A program made the translations under genes and the position numbers. A DNA stretch of 64,000 bases, taken from Margaritifera margaritifera (lineage: Eukaryota > Mollusca > Bivalvia > Unionida > Margaritiferidae). The DNA lies in NCBI GenBank assembly GCA_029931535.1, contig JAQPZY010001555.1, positions 3,627,001 to 3,691,000 of the forward strand, written 5' to 3'. Numbering within the stretch: position 1 is the first letter of the stretch; every line of letters begins with the position of its first letter. Shown in pieces: positions 1-12,774 of this stretch. Under the pieces are notes generated by a model. It had not been told where the DNA came from. It did not search any database and saw only the letters and a program-made list of their open reading frames with translations.

Positions 1-2
1 TC

Positions 3-790
3 ACCAGACGCCTTTACAAGACGGCTCTGGATGGAAAAGACTTCACGCTTGCAAACATACATATAGCTCAAGTAAAAAGCACAACAATCGGCTTTGCTGC
101 CATCTTTCCTGGCGTGTTAACCATGTACCGGCCATTCAACGTCAAGGCGATGGATACGCTCGTCCAAAAATGGCGCGACAATCACATACAGTTCTGGCAA
201 AACCAAATTAGTTTCATTATTTGGTGCGCAATAATGGACTGTACAGAGTTTCAGGTTTCGCCGCACAAATGAAAAGTCGCCAGGATATGTATGGAACTAA
301 GTTTTACTATTCCTCAGGCCCAGAGAGGAACTTTCTAGAAACTGTCGGCTGGACGCCCTACTACATGAGGCAATATGAGCTGCAGATGGGCTCCTACTCT
401 CAGGGATCAGAAGCCTACAACACCTGAACAACCTTTATCCTGGACAAGTGGACGGGCTTTACTCATGCCAGTGCTGTGTGTATTAACGAGCGGTACCTAG
501 GCGCAATCGCGGACTAAAACTTAGATCATCGGGATAGGTACAGCTATTGACGAGCAGAAACAATTTCTGATAAACATAGAAGACGCCCATAACAATCACA
601 AAGACCTAGAAAGCGCAATTAATAAGTACCAGAATATGCTGCGCTACACCAAGTCTAAGGTCGACTTAGTGTTTAGAACCGGCCTTTTCAAGGCCTCGAG
701 CTGGGTGTCGGCACCATTGAAGAATAAAACAAAGAGATGGTAGTGTCTGATGCAAAGCACACTCTCGGAATTAATACTAAAGTCAACACA
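3..790 (+). pseudogene. Unrecognised virus- or Polinton-like gene remnant, block copy 1, cut by the window edge
   Basis: The frame starting at base 3 is open to a TGA at 270-272 and aligns residue for residue with the better preserved copy at 52389-52805. Both share short blocks such as DGKDFTLAN and MYRPFNV. After the stop, similarity to the second block continues in other frames to about 790, so the region is frameshifted. No start is visible because the 5' part lies outside the window. I do not recognise a named family. The neighbouring helicase-like and integrase remnants make a gene of an integrated DNA element or old virus the most likely source. It is not a functional gene. Confidence 0.5.
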
Positions 791-1100
791 ACCCAGGTAC
801 CAAAGCCTGTCAATACAACTGAAATGGTCTGGTTTGGATCTTGTCGAGATAAAAACAACTCGCGCCTAGCGAGCAGTAGTAGATGGTCGAAATATATAAG
901 GATTGCACATAGATGTCCTGGAAGGGTGCTAATAATCATAGGCAGTGCCGTCAGGATGCATGCGGTTGTGATACCAAGTTCATGTCGATAATTGTTTCGG
1001 GGATGCGATTGATTTCAAAGCGAATGGCATCCAGATTTGCACTCGAAACCTCGAGTCTCGAAGACCACTGATCTTCAAGATCACACAACTAATTTTATAA

Positions 1101-1960
1101 TTGTTGCCTCTCGGATTCCGTTACTTCTACTTCATCTATATTTTTTTATCTTTGTCAAGCTCGGTTATCTTTGCCAGATCGTTCAATAGCTGCTTACCTT
1201 TCAACAAAGACGCGGGAGACACGAACGCCATCTATACTATCGATAGCATCTCACTGGAACACGACATTTTAACGCAGCCAGAGGTAGCACGCATTATCAG
1301 GGATCAATGCAAGTGGCAGCTGGCTTTGCTGTATGACCGCGTGCTCCTTCACAAAAAGGTCGCACTTGACAAGAATCAAACCTTGCATAACATCAATCTC
1401 GGCATACCCGCGAATAGTATGAACGGCGTCCTCATGTTGTTTGAGGAACCCGCTGCAGTGTTTTCCTGAGACATCGAAGAGTTCTGCAACACGAAGAAAC
1501 AGATAGTCGAAAATACTATCGAGGGCATTCCTAACCAGCTGATCAGCCATGGGCTCAGACTCTACCAACAGTGGGCCGAGGTCAGGAACCACATTCCCGG
1601 TAGCAAGCTTCTCACATCCCGACCTACCGCTGGCCAACATAACAGTCGGAAAGTACATGACAGACAAGTATTACCTGTTGCTGGACATGCGCTACAACAA
1701 CGGGACTCCCTCCACGGCACTGGCAGAAGAGTCGAGAAAGCAAGCGAGGGAATAACCATTCAAATCATTAAAGAGGCGGCAGAGTTAGCGAGCTAATTGT
1801 ACATTTACCTCTATGTCATCCTAGATGCGCAGCTCCACATTCAAGATTGGAGGAATGTCGCTGGGCTTGCTTGCAAAAATGTTGCCCGCTTACCCGTACT
1901 CCGCTATCATCAGGAGACAAACGAGATGTGAAATGAAATGGGGTTGCTGTGGATAACTAA
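1101..1960 (+). pseudogene. Capsid-like or structural gene remnant of the fossil element, copy 1
   Basis: An open frame at 1101-1469 (first in-frame start is TTG) ends in a TGA, and the same reading theme continues in shifted frames to about 1790. It contains GVPNQL-like wording (seen near 1528 as the IPNQLIS stretch) in a context I associate loosely with uncharacterised proteins from animal integrated DNA elements. That is a memory-based impression, not a database result. The paralogue at 54055-54235 matches 1220-1352 and then jumps to the equivalent of 1898, so it carries a deletion of about 545 bp. A structural or capsid role is possible but unproven. Confidence 0.4.
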
Positions 1961-2179
1961 AGTGACGTCCAGTGTGCGATAGCGTGCGACGGTCATATGG
2001 AGCTACCTGGCGGGTGCCAGGCGAGTGGTGGCGTCATGGATTTAAGGCAATCTCCAAGAATTTGACAGGCACCATGTCCGTCAGCCACGCTGCCAAGTGT
2101 AAGAGTACGATCGTTACCGTCAAACCCCTTGATGGCCAGATGAGTGTCCATGACTTCCTACACTATGTATTCTACGTGT

Positions 2180-2830
2180 GAGTTAATTGTTAGCTTTTTG
2201 GCGATGCGCGCATACTTGCGCCCTATCACACAGTCGCCCATTTGGAACTCGTATGGAGGTTGCTGCATGCGCTGAAACCACACGTTCATTGGTAAAGGCG
2301 GAGTGATGCTTCATCTGACAACTCGTTCCAATCCACAGTTTAATGACCGTGGCTCACGGCCAGCACGAAAGCTTCATTGTCCTGCCAGGACAATGAAGCT
2401 TTCGTGCTGGCCGTGAGCCACGGTCATTGAGATCTTCGAAGAGGGCTTAGACTTTTGTACGATCCTTTTGGGCATAGCGCTTGGAGTCTTGTAGATAACG
2501 TACTCGTGGAAAGATTTTGGCCAGCACCTAGGCATAGTAAGCTTCTACGTCCACGTCGAGCGCTTGTTCTACGGGTTCGCTCTAGCATGGATCGCCAGAC
2601 ACGAGGATGAAGTGGGTTGCTCTGTGCTTTTCCGCAAACTTGAAAATCCACTCAATCTCCCTCACCCTGTAGAGGAACACTTCATCGAGGAGTATAGTGT
2701 CGCATGGCAAGATATCGTGAGTCGTAATTGTCTTGATCACCAGCGCCCTCAGGTCCCCGACCGAGCAGCATGTGTAACGTTATGTTGTGACGTTCCCACT
2801 TCCCTTTCCCGGGATATTCCATAGCAAAAT
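2180..2830 (-). pseudogene. Superfamily 1 helicase-like remnant, copy 1
   Basis: Read on the minus strand, this block encodes a Walker B-type LLDEVF and, after about 30 residues, a SGDPC motif followed directly by a TAG stop. In SF1 helicases motif III reads GDPxQ, so the stop falls where the glutamine is expected. A second minus frame (2424-2651) and the remainder are out of register. The block also contains an 87-bp fold-back palindrome at 2342-2428 that the paralogue lacks. The helicase call rests on two motifs with the right spacing. The subfamily is not determined. It is clearly inactive. Confidence 0.5.
2342..2428. repeat. Perfect 43-bp inverted repeat with a 1-nt centre
   Basis: Bases 2342-2384 and 2386-2428 are exact reverse complements with a single C between them. 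The paralogous sequence near 54667-54720 has only the left arm followed directly by CTGAGATC, so the right arm is an added inverted copy. Confidence 0.97.
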
Positions 2831-2856
2831 TACTGGCAGTCACTTGCCGTCGGCCA

Positions 2857-3830
2857 GATTTTGGTTAACTTTGTGGTAATTCTTTGAAATCTGAAACATA
2901 TTTAAGTGTACCAATGATTACATCAACATCTATGTGATTTTTATTACCCTTTATGTTATTGAAGATCTTGCATTCCAGCTTGTAGTCTTTTACATTCGAT
3001 TTATTTGTCAGCTTTTTGTAAGTGTAGTGAAAGTCAACATCATATTGTTCAATGTTTCGCATGTCATTTAAAGGCTCAAAGTTTGTAAACTACCAGATCA
3101 CCCTAAAATAACTTGCCTGATTTTAATATTTCCCGGTAAATTAGGAACGTGGACTTCTGTAAAGATTTTTTTGAACTTAAAATTCTGTCTGTTTAGCCAG
3201 TTTTAAATTTAGGAGTTCCAAATGTATCGTCTCTAAAATAACCGTATAGATTGATCCTGTTTTCTTCCTTGCTAACTTCAACCGGAGTCTTGTCTATTCA
3301 TGTGTGATCATCTATAAATTATATCTACTAAAACGTCAATCCATTTGATGTTTTCATTTTTAGTGAAATACTTCAACATTGTAGTCTTCAGAGTTCTGGT
3401 AAACCTTCCCACTGCAGATGCATTGTTGTCTGATTAAGTTGAAAAGTACTAGATGTTTTCATTTTCGAAAATATGATTAACTTTTCTGTTGTAAAACTCG
3501 CTTTCCTGATTAAACAGTATGTTTTTGATCTTTCTCCTTTTGATGATTTTCTAATAGCTTCCTGTATGTCATCTCCCTTTTTGTCATTTTAACATTTTTT
3601 TTCAGGGCATATTTTGGGAAGACGTCTATCACTGTCAAGATGTATTTGCATCCATTGTTTTATTTGTCACATCATTGCATGTCAGCAAAGTCAACCTGCC
3701 CCTCATCATTCGCTTGTCTAACATAGAACTCTCTGTAGAAAAATGATTTTCAAACTTGCTTACGTAATGGGTATGAAGTATACTCAGTTAACCACTGTTT
3801 GAATCCAGTGTATTTAATTTTACTTTTGTC
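2857..3830 (-). pseudogene. Polinton/Maverick-type retroviral-like integrase (rve) remnant
   Basis: On the minus strand, bases around 3700-3715 encode QVDFADMQ and bases around 3610-3655 encode CKYILTVIDVFPKYA. This is the signature start of the rve catalytic core of Polinton integrases. Further downstream (lower coordinates) come a stretch resembling the VERFNRTLK region, here with Gly in place of the conserved Glu, and a C-terminal part resembling the chromo-like tail. Many stops and frameshifts break it, and the last 66 codons are open at 2865-3062. Such integrases insert the element by a DDE reaction. The C-terminal 170 bp is duplicated at 56200-56370. Confidence 0.75.
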
Positions 3831-3834
3831 CCGT

Positions 3835-5505
3835 TTAGTTTGTTCTCATAATCGATTGATATTTGTATATAACAACTTATTTTCGGGGTCGTACTTAAAA
3901 TGTCTCAATTATTGTTCTTTGTCTTGCTCTGCAAAGTTTTCGACGTTGACTATTTACAGCGGTATAAATAACATGCAGAGAACACTATCCTGGACAAATG
4001 GAATTTAGAGATTAACATCAAGACAGCAGGACATCCGTCTTCAACTGGAACTTTTACTTGTATTAATTTACAACGTTGCTTTAATCCTCCCAACGTATTA
4101 CTGTTTTCAACTGTATGTCAAATGATGGCATTACCAATGATGATTATAAATCAGATACATCGTATTCTGAGTCGCCATGTGCTGGTTTTAATAGAACTTT
4201 ATTTTCCGTACATTCTACCTTGTCACGGAGGATCCGTTGTAGATTGACCTTGTTAAGTGTGCTATATCTTCGAATTGTATTGTAAGTTTAGCAGAATAAA
4301 AATGTTATATTAATCCACATTAAATACGTAATGTATTCCTTGTTCGTACTGCGCTGTTTTAATCATTTTGCTATCACGGTTTGTGCTGCTTATCTCGATG
4401 CTATGATCATTGAGGATAGTCTGTCCAAACTTGAAAATATGAACACACAATCACTTGATATCGAAACCTTTGCTTTTATGTTAAACTCATGAAATATTTA
4501 TATGACCTGTCTTAAGACTGTTGAGTTAATCAAAATCCGGCTTTGTTATTTTATTTATGTTGAGTTAAAACTGTCATATTAATTAACAATTAGGAATTTA
4601 CAATGAGGTCTAGGAACTCGAGTGTACTTATTTTATAAAAACATATGTGTTAGGTGGCTTTGAAATATCACTTTGGTCTAGAAAGTGCATGGTATTCTTT
4701 TTAAATGAGTCATCCAAAACGTTCTTCTATAAGGGTTTTAAAATTAAAATTTGAAGTTTTAAAGTGGTCCATCTCATTGATATATGTGGCCGTTGCTGAA
4801 CGGAGTATGTATAAGAGAGTAACAGTAATGAGGTTTGATCAGTGGATCATTTTAGTATTATATTTAATGAGCGTAAGATACGGCATACGTAATCAAGATT
4901 GGAAATTTTAAAACTTCTAAAGTTGTCCATTTATCTCATAGGCAGACTACCGATATCTATCACAACTGTACGGTGTGTCTCGTAATATAATCTGGTCTTT
5001 ACGTGCAATGTCAATCCAAGTAAAGTGTAGTTTTGACAGTTGTCTCTGAGGAATCACTTTTCACCTACCTTTGCAGAGGTACATGGCAAGGGTATCTTGT
5101 ATGGTACCTAACTTAATTATTCTTCTGACGTAGAGATCGAACTTAGTAGAGGTGGATGTGTATCCTTGTGACTAGTTTCCAGAGTTTAACATTAGATATA
5201 ATCTTCATCTGTCCGTCTGTTCGTGCTAACGTGAGCAACTATTCACTGACAATTTTAGTATTTCTTGAGTTTTTTTAAAACCATCTCATGAAGAGGTGCA
5301 TATTGTTCGAGATTGATGTCTCTGCATTCTTGCGATAGTTAGATCATTTTCCTACCCTTTGGAGCAGTTTTTTTAAGGGAACAATAAACTTGACTATGCT
5401 CTGGTGCAAAAAGCAATAAAATGTATGGATCGCCCAAAGAGTGATTGTTACGGCAAGTCTTTCGCATAGCAATTTATGTAATCCTTTCAGCCTGGCTGCA
5501 ATTCT
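3835..5505. other. AT-rich stretch with no gene recognised
   Basis: Only short open frames occur here (for example 3799-4008 and 4705-4911). They have no recognisable motif, and I saw no matching block elsewhere in the window. Confidence 0.6.
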
Positions 5506-5509
5506 ATAA

Positions 5510-6530
5510 ACCGACACCTAGCCCGGCCTAGTAGTGGTCACTGGGCCATTGCTAGCTGCAATGTGCTAACGTTTGGCAGAAGGGGGGATGGACTCAGCTC
5601 TCCATCAATTAGAACAATGAAATGGCCTTCCCGACCGCCATCTTGCTTCATTTCATATGCTTCAACTAAATATGGGGGTCACGTGTGTCTGTCATCATGC
5701 TTTCGTTGAACCGTATTTAATCACTGGTTACATTTGTGTTTGAATCATTAAGTCACAAAACCACAATTAGGGTCAGTAGTAGTATAGGCTAATATGGAGA
5801 ATTAACAATACAGATTGACCTCTCTAGATCCGTGTGGAAATTAACATTACTGATGTCACTGTGGGCTCTATAGAAATGTACCATTATGGGCCACTATGGT
5901 AATTTCAAATTGTGGTCACTATGTCCCTGTATACAATATATAAAGATTAACATAAGTCCTTACAATCGAACACCGACTCTGACAAACTAATACGTGTAGG
6001 TGTGGATATATGTTTGATCAGATAAGTAATACATATTCTTACGCACCAACAAACGTCCATAAAGACAACCACCTACACTTACAATAGGATAACTAAAACA
6101 CGTATTTGCAATCCAACACTCAGATGTATACAATTAACTAATAAGGACAAAAAGGAGTATGTTAGGATAGTATAACTGTCACATGTACTTACAATGCAGT
6201 ACTTATTCTTACAAACCAGGTATGGGGAAAGGTATATGGAACAATAACTAACACACTGTTATAATTCTTGACCCACACTTCCAAACCAATATTTCGAGGA
6301 TATAGAAGGGTTATATAGGGTCACTAAAACATAAACTTAGACTCGAGCACTCACGCACATGCAAATCGATGTCAAGGTGTAATGAATGTCTTTTTATAGG
6401 ATCAGTAACAGACACTCTTGCAAAGAAACTCCCACACATAGAAACCCACTCATAAGGGTACAAACACACAATAACAGTCACATGCAAACACACAAATAAA
6501 AGATGACAACAAATGACTAATATAGCTATT
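5510..6530. repeat. Dispersed repeat A, copy 1
   Basis: This shares a long gapped similarity with 14880-15850 and 31600-32640. It begins with a common motif (GTGCTAACGTTTGGCAGAA), then a GAAATGGCC region, then short reiterations of CACTATGG type, then degenerate repeats containing CTTACAATCC and CACTAACACAC. No coding frame is conserved. The class of element is unknown. Confidence 0.7.
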
Positions 6531-8815
6531 CAGGAATAGGTATGTGGCCCTGGTTTGACCCGTAGAAGGTCCTTTTTAATGGTGAGTGTAGCTGCATCTT
6601 CCTCACCGGGATTCACCAAAACTACAACTCTAGCACCAACTCTATCCACTCCAGTTCCCTATCGAGAACAAAAGCCCAAAGGAAGGCTCATTGGCCTCAG
6701 TCAATTGAGACTGTTGCTGTTGCTGCTGATGATGCTGTTGTTGTTACTGCTGCTGTTGTTGTTGGCAATGTTGATGGCAGGGACTTTCCCAAAAGAGTCA
6801 CAACCATGTTCTGTTTCCTCTCTTATTTCCTTTCTCTTCTATTCTTCCTCTTGCCTTTTCTCTATCTTTTTCATCTTCCGACAAACTTACCACGAGGCTG
6901 CACTCCATTCTAAAATGGTTTTCTTCTTTTCTGTATCATTCTAATTCTGTATGGAGGCAAGTCAATGTCGTCCACGAGGCAGAAGAGTTCCTCAATATAA
7001 TGGCGGTATACTATTGACCACTGGCTGTTATGTTCACTAGTAGACACTGAATGACAAGACTGGTCAAATCGCCGCTTTATTTATATATTGGTGCGCCGAC
7101 ATGATGGTAAAAGTCTCTAGGTTTTGGTGCACAAACGTGGAAGAAAACATCCCAAATTAGACTCCATTAGATGCCATAGAAACAATCCTAGAGAAAACGG
7201 TAGATGGATCAATAAAGAGAAAAAGATAGAAATTTTTTAAAACAATAACATGAAAGCACTTTTGTTTTTATATCAGTATATTGTTATACCTCCTGAGTCA
7301 ACTTAATTGCTAACTAGCCCACTCACTGACCTAACAAGCTCACAAAGAAACAATGGAGGTTAATGATTGCGGCTATCTCTCATGTTCGTGTACATTACCT
7401 AAGTTCTAAATGAAAAATGAACAATGTTCAATACAATACAAATCTTTAATAGTTAAAATATTTACCGGGAAGAGAACTTTGGTTAGTGAGAACTGCGTCC
7501 AATTGTTTCATTACACTTTTGTCTTTTCGTCGACCTAAACTACGTTGTCGAGCTTAAGAAAATAGATAGCGATAATGATCACGAAACAGCAATTATATTT
7601 TCAACGTTAGGAAATGATGTCCAAAACAAGTCAGTCAATGGCTCTACAGGATAAAGTAGGGCTTCGTTGATGTAGAAAGAACGCACAATATTGTCCACAT
7701 AGTACTGAATCTGATTCTTGTAAGCTTGCGCTAATGAAATGCGTCCAAATAGCATTTCCTCTCATAAAGTCTGTGATAACTTTCTTCTCCTATATTTACC
7801 TTCATGCCCATTTAAAGAAAAGATCATTACCCGTGAACTGTGATGTCTAGGAACTAAGCAATCCATATGATATTCGATCTGAAGTAATCCATTCGAATCA
7901 AAAGTATCCACTATGTCGTCGTTAGCAAATACAGCTAATCAGTGTTTTCCTGGTCGATGGCTGTCTGTGTTGGTCACGTAGGCTTGGACGTCTTTGCGTT
8001 TTTATGAGGGCGTTCGTCTATGACGCAGATCTCATGATTCCATTGTGACATGTACGAGCCATGTGTTAGGAGGTAATGAACTTCCCGCGCATTCATTCTT
8101 AAACAACAGAGTTCAGGAGTAAGAATCTTTTCTTTAAACTGGGAATTGATGTATGCAGAAGACAGGGAAGATTTCGTGCTATGATAAAAGAGATCTTTCA
8201 TCTCGGTACAAGTCAATGGTGTTTGATAATGTGGCATCAAAGCTTTTCACCACTCATTCAAGATTGTCTTGTATGGAACTCTCCAAGCTTCCTCCAGATA
8301 ATGCTCCAGCTTCTCTTCTTCGGTCATTAACCTACATTGGTTGTGTTGTACTTGAGTGGGATGATCCACTTGACATCCGTAATATTGTTCTATGGTCAGT
8401 AGAGTGATTCTCGTAGCAACATATTTCGTAAACCTTTTTCACTAAGGCTTTCCCTTGTTCCGACAATCGTGCAAATACTCTTTCTTCCTGTTTTTTTCTG
8501 TTCGTCCTTCTTCCGCACTTTAGCTTTGCTGTTTCTGCTGATTTGGCTTCTGTCATTGGTCCTCTATTTCCATGACTACGTTTTCTGTGAGTGAGTTTTA
8601 GTAGTCTATTATCACTTCTCTCAGACTGTTAATTTAAATGGTATTGTCGAATACTGCCTAGAAGATTACTTTCACCGTTTTGTAGAGGGTTTGAGCAAAC
8701 TGAATTTCCATATCCAGTTGTTCCGATTTTATGGGATTAAAATGTCCTGGTCACTGCCTTGGTCTTGTGTGAAATCGAATCCCCACAAACTGTAACTTCG
8801 AACTCTTCTATAGAA
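6531..8815. other. Mixed non-genic stretch with a Leu-coding CTG/TTG tract and a decayed minus-strand frame
   Basis: A CTG/TTG-rich tract at 6711-6765 creates an artificial Leu-rich frame. On the minus strand, frames at 8332-8556 and 7974-8240 read like consecutive pieces of one decayed, basic, soluble protein, but several stops separate them and I do not recognise a family. Nothing else is supported. Confidence 0.35.
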
Positions 8816-8819
8816 AACA

Positions 8820-9700
8820 AATTGCTTTTATGTTGAATATAGAAATACTTCTCGGGTGCTACAGTACTACTTTCACTCTTGAACGACCTTTACTCTCTGG
8901 ATCGTGGTAATGGTAGTTGTTGTGATGCATACGGATCGCTTATCTCAAACTATAAATCGCTAGGGTGCTAACACGGCAATCGTCCTCTCGGGTGGAACAG
9001 AACTTTGTTTTTGTCGACGTCACTTCACTTCTAGATTCTCGATAGAGTATTTTGTGATCGTTTCATGATAGCGCTCACTTGAAGTATACTATACTTTTAT
9101 CCGATTGTATGCTCTGCCTCACCATATAGAGACATAACGTAATACGGACATATCATTCAGTGCGTTATAGACCTTCAACGATTCAAGATAGAAAAGCAGC
9201 CAATCATCAAACTTCGGGTGAGAGTTTTAGTGGAAGTGATTCGAAATTAACTGCCGTCAAACAGGACATATTCGGAAACTCAAATTTATTCCCTACAGAA
9301 AAATCAAGATGCCTGTTACGTATGTTAAGACAAAGTGCATTGGGCATCAGCCCGTCCACAACGCCAAAGAAAATTGATCACCCGTACCAAGAACCGTGAA
9401 ACCTGTCCTACAGAGAAGAATAAAGATTAGTGTTTTGTGTGTCGCATACATGGGCACTGGTTTCCAGACTGTCCACAATGCAAACGTTCTGTGGAAGTAG
9501 AGTAAAAGGAGAGGAACGAAGAGAGAGTAAAGGAGGAGTTGGACGTGAAGGAAGAAGTCACTCCCTCAAAGATTTCAAACCAAAAACGCTAACAAGACAG
9601 ACGCACTATGGAAAACAAAGACAAAAACAAAACAACAGACATTTGCGAGATGATGTGCTTTAAATTTTCTGTTTTTCATATTCACCAGTGTATACCAAAT
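8820..9700 (+). pseudogene. Gag-like CCHC zinc-knuckle segment, copy 1
   Basis: This is similar to 19240-20000 and 33050-33870. The plus strand around 9308-9350 gives CYVC, a TAA stop, then a His with the last Cys changed to Arg. About 39 codons later an intact C-x2-C-x4-H-x4-C knuckle (CFVCRIHGHWFPDC) lies near 9430-9480. Two such knuckles are typical of nucleocapsid domains of LTR-retroelement Gag proteins. The upstream part resembles an untranslated leader or LTR. No reverse transcriptase is next to it, and stops make it nonfunctional. Confidence 0.55.
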
Positions 9701-10432
<732 letters not shown>

Positions 10433-10559
10433 CATTGCGCATGATATATAACTGTGACCGGTACATGCAAAGTAGTTTGCATTGAGGCGCTAAATTGAGA
10501 AATAGGATTAGAAACCCTTGAATCGCCATGCGGGAAACATACACCTATCTTCCTATAAA

Positions 10560-11000
10560 ATGAAAATTTGAGATAAGTCATTTCTATCTTTTATCTCTGG
10601 TTCCTCTAGCAGTCAGTGTCGCTGCACGCTATAAATTATGTATCATAAATAACTTCAAAAAAATACATACTAGACTTGGAATTTATCTCAATTCATTTCC
10701 CCCTCTGTTATTCGAGAATGGAAGATTCTTCGTCAAACTGAAACTCGTCAAAATTATTCCATTTGCAACTTTAAACAAAATATTGAGTAATAATGTCGTA
10801 AATGTTACCAGACATTATTATTATGGTACTAGGAAAATCCAAATCGTTCACTCTGTACTTCAGAGTTAACCAACAATTATTTATAAATAATGTAGTTGAT
10901 TCACCCTTATGTGGTTGTGGTCTTGCGAGTTCTGCAACTAACAAAATTTGAGATGTAACAAACCCACACTATACCAATTATTGTTCACAGCATAAATAAT
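10560..11000 (+). pseudogene. LINE 3' relic (end of reverse-transcriptase ORF), unit 1
   Basis: The plus strand encodes fragments of the type NSFPPSVIREW and, later, DSPLCGCG. Both are characteristic of the C-terminus of CR1/L2-group LINE ORF2 proteins: a conserved FLPSVIREWN-like motif, then a Cys-x-Cys cluster. The frame is broken. The same relic is at 21290-21700, 40830-41210 and, in part, 57945-57990, so it predates the unit duplications. Confidence 0.55.
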
Positions 11001-11940
11001 TTGAATATGTCAGATCAGGTAAACTACTTGTATTGTTTTCAGCATCATGACAGAGATGAACAAATAATGAAATTTATTGAGAGAGAAATTAAGTTATTTA
11101 TTTCGGAAACTGAGTTGGAAAAATCATCAATCCTGAATATTTATATTTCCTAACCTTCCCATGACCCTAGGTTATCAATTTTCCTAATGTAAAATGAATG
11201 TTCATCGCAGACCATATGGTGATAATGAATTACTGTATAATCATTGTGAAGACAAAAGTATTAATTCGTACTGATTGAACTATAAAGCTGACCTCTCTTC
11301 TTGAATGGACTCCTACCAAATTTTAGGTACTTCAGGAAAAGGGAGACAAATATTCCTCTTCGTTTCACTAAGGCCTTTTTGTTATGGTAAAAGTTCTGCA
11401 CATTTATTATAAATATATTGCGAGACAAAATATATTTTGTTTAAATAAAAACTTTTCTAAACTCTAAAGCAGCTTTTTATAAAACAAATTTCAAAATGAA
11501 TTTGATTTTTTTAAAAAAATGTTTGACAGAGTTGTGAATTCCTTTATATTTACTAAAATATATAATAATATCGACTGCTGCCATATCTTGGTAGTAAAAA
11601 ATAAATTTCATTTTATTTAATTAATAGCTAAAGAGTCAATCGAAACATCAGTCCGATCTTCACTTCAATGAAGAGGATCGAATTGTAATTATGTGTTCTT
11701 TTGTCCGGTGGAAATTAAGATGGGAAAGTTGTTCATACACCTACCTACCTGTAAACCTGCTTTAATACACATGTACGCACCTACATACCATATGTGCCTA
11801 ATATATGCATATAGACATACTGAGAGACATAAAATAGATTTTGATATTTTAATACGCTGTATCAAGCAAAATTTAACCAATGTTTTTTCGGTGAAGCTAA
11901 TAGTAATTATTTACTGTTGAAGTCCAAAAAAGAATTTTGT
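11001..11940. repeat. AT-rich unit block before receptor copy 1
   Basis: This non-coding block is shared in order with about 22440-23600, 41960-42500 plus 43640-44285, and 58720-59925. It has short chance frames on both strands only. Confidence 0.65.
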
Positions 11941-11944
11941 TTTG

Positions 11945-12235
11945 TGTTTTCTGATAGAGATCAAATAGCAGTCTGAATGACGGTTCTAATATGTGTAAGA
12001 CTCTTAGTAATAGCATTTCCAGAGAATCGAGGTTTATATTGTTGTACTGCACCTATTGAATACACCTTTAACATGTTTCCAGTTCTAGCGAGAATCACTC
12101 CCATATATCGGACGGCACGTATACAGCACCAGCAATATAGGCAGTGTATATCGGGACAGGATAAATCATTGTCTGGAGTCAGAGAGACATTTATCGAAGG
12201 ATATTGAGACAAGTGGTACAAAATAAAACTCTGCA
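11945..12235. promoter_or_regulatory. Conserved block upstream of receptor copy 1, function unknown
   Basis: About 290 bp is unusually well kept in all four units: here, 23600-23900, 44285-44590 and 59925-60215, each roughly 550-870 bp before a receptor start. Both strands stay partly open (plus 11977-12207, minus 11961-12221), but neither translation resembles a known family. It could be an upstream non-coding exon, a promoter, or an older insert. Confidence 0.35.
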
Positions 12236-12774
12236 GGATTATAGCACGAATTTGAATTGTTTAACGAATTAGTCACTTTAAGCAGCAATATTTTTTATAC
12301 ATTTATACAAACGGATTTTTATAAACCTCTATCGCAACGATTTATTTTAGTACATATTTAACATGAAGTGGATCCGTTAATTCATTGACTTGACCTTCCA
12401 CGAAATCGGAATCACCAAGTGTAGACCTATGTGATTAATACAAAGACTTAAGAGTGTTTATAACACATCTGACATCCAACTAATGATAGTATAATAACTC
12501 CTACATTGACTCACTTACATGAGTTTCAGAAACTACAAGTAGATGAAAAAAATGTTTCAGAGTGCTTTGCTTTTTCTTCGTTTGGACTTTCTGATCACGT
12601 CAGGACAATTCTGTTATGAGCGATGATGCTACTAAAAGATAACAAGTTGCATCCAGATAATAACAACTATTACAACTGTAAAGGTGCGTTCATAATATTG
12701 ATTTAATACATTCTTTCGATATGCTTTGGCGACATATAATTTTTGTCATTTGGTTTTCTGAATTGTAGTGGGAG

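Noticed and set aside
6555..6944. 129-codon Leu-rich frame that might suggest a membrane protein
   Set aside because: The Leu run is a CTG/TTG trinucleotide tract and the rest has no domain. There is no paralogue or supporting signal.
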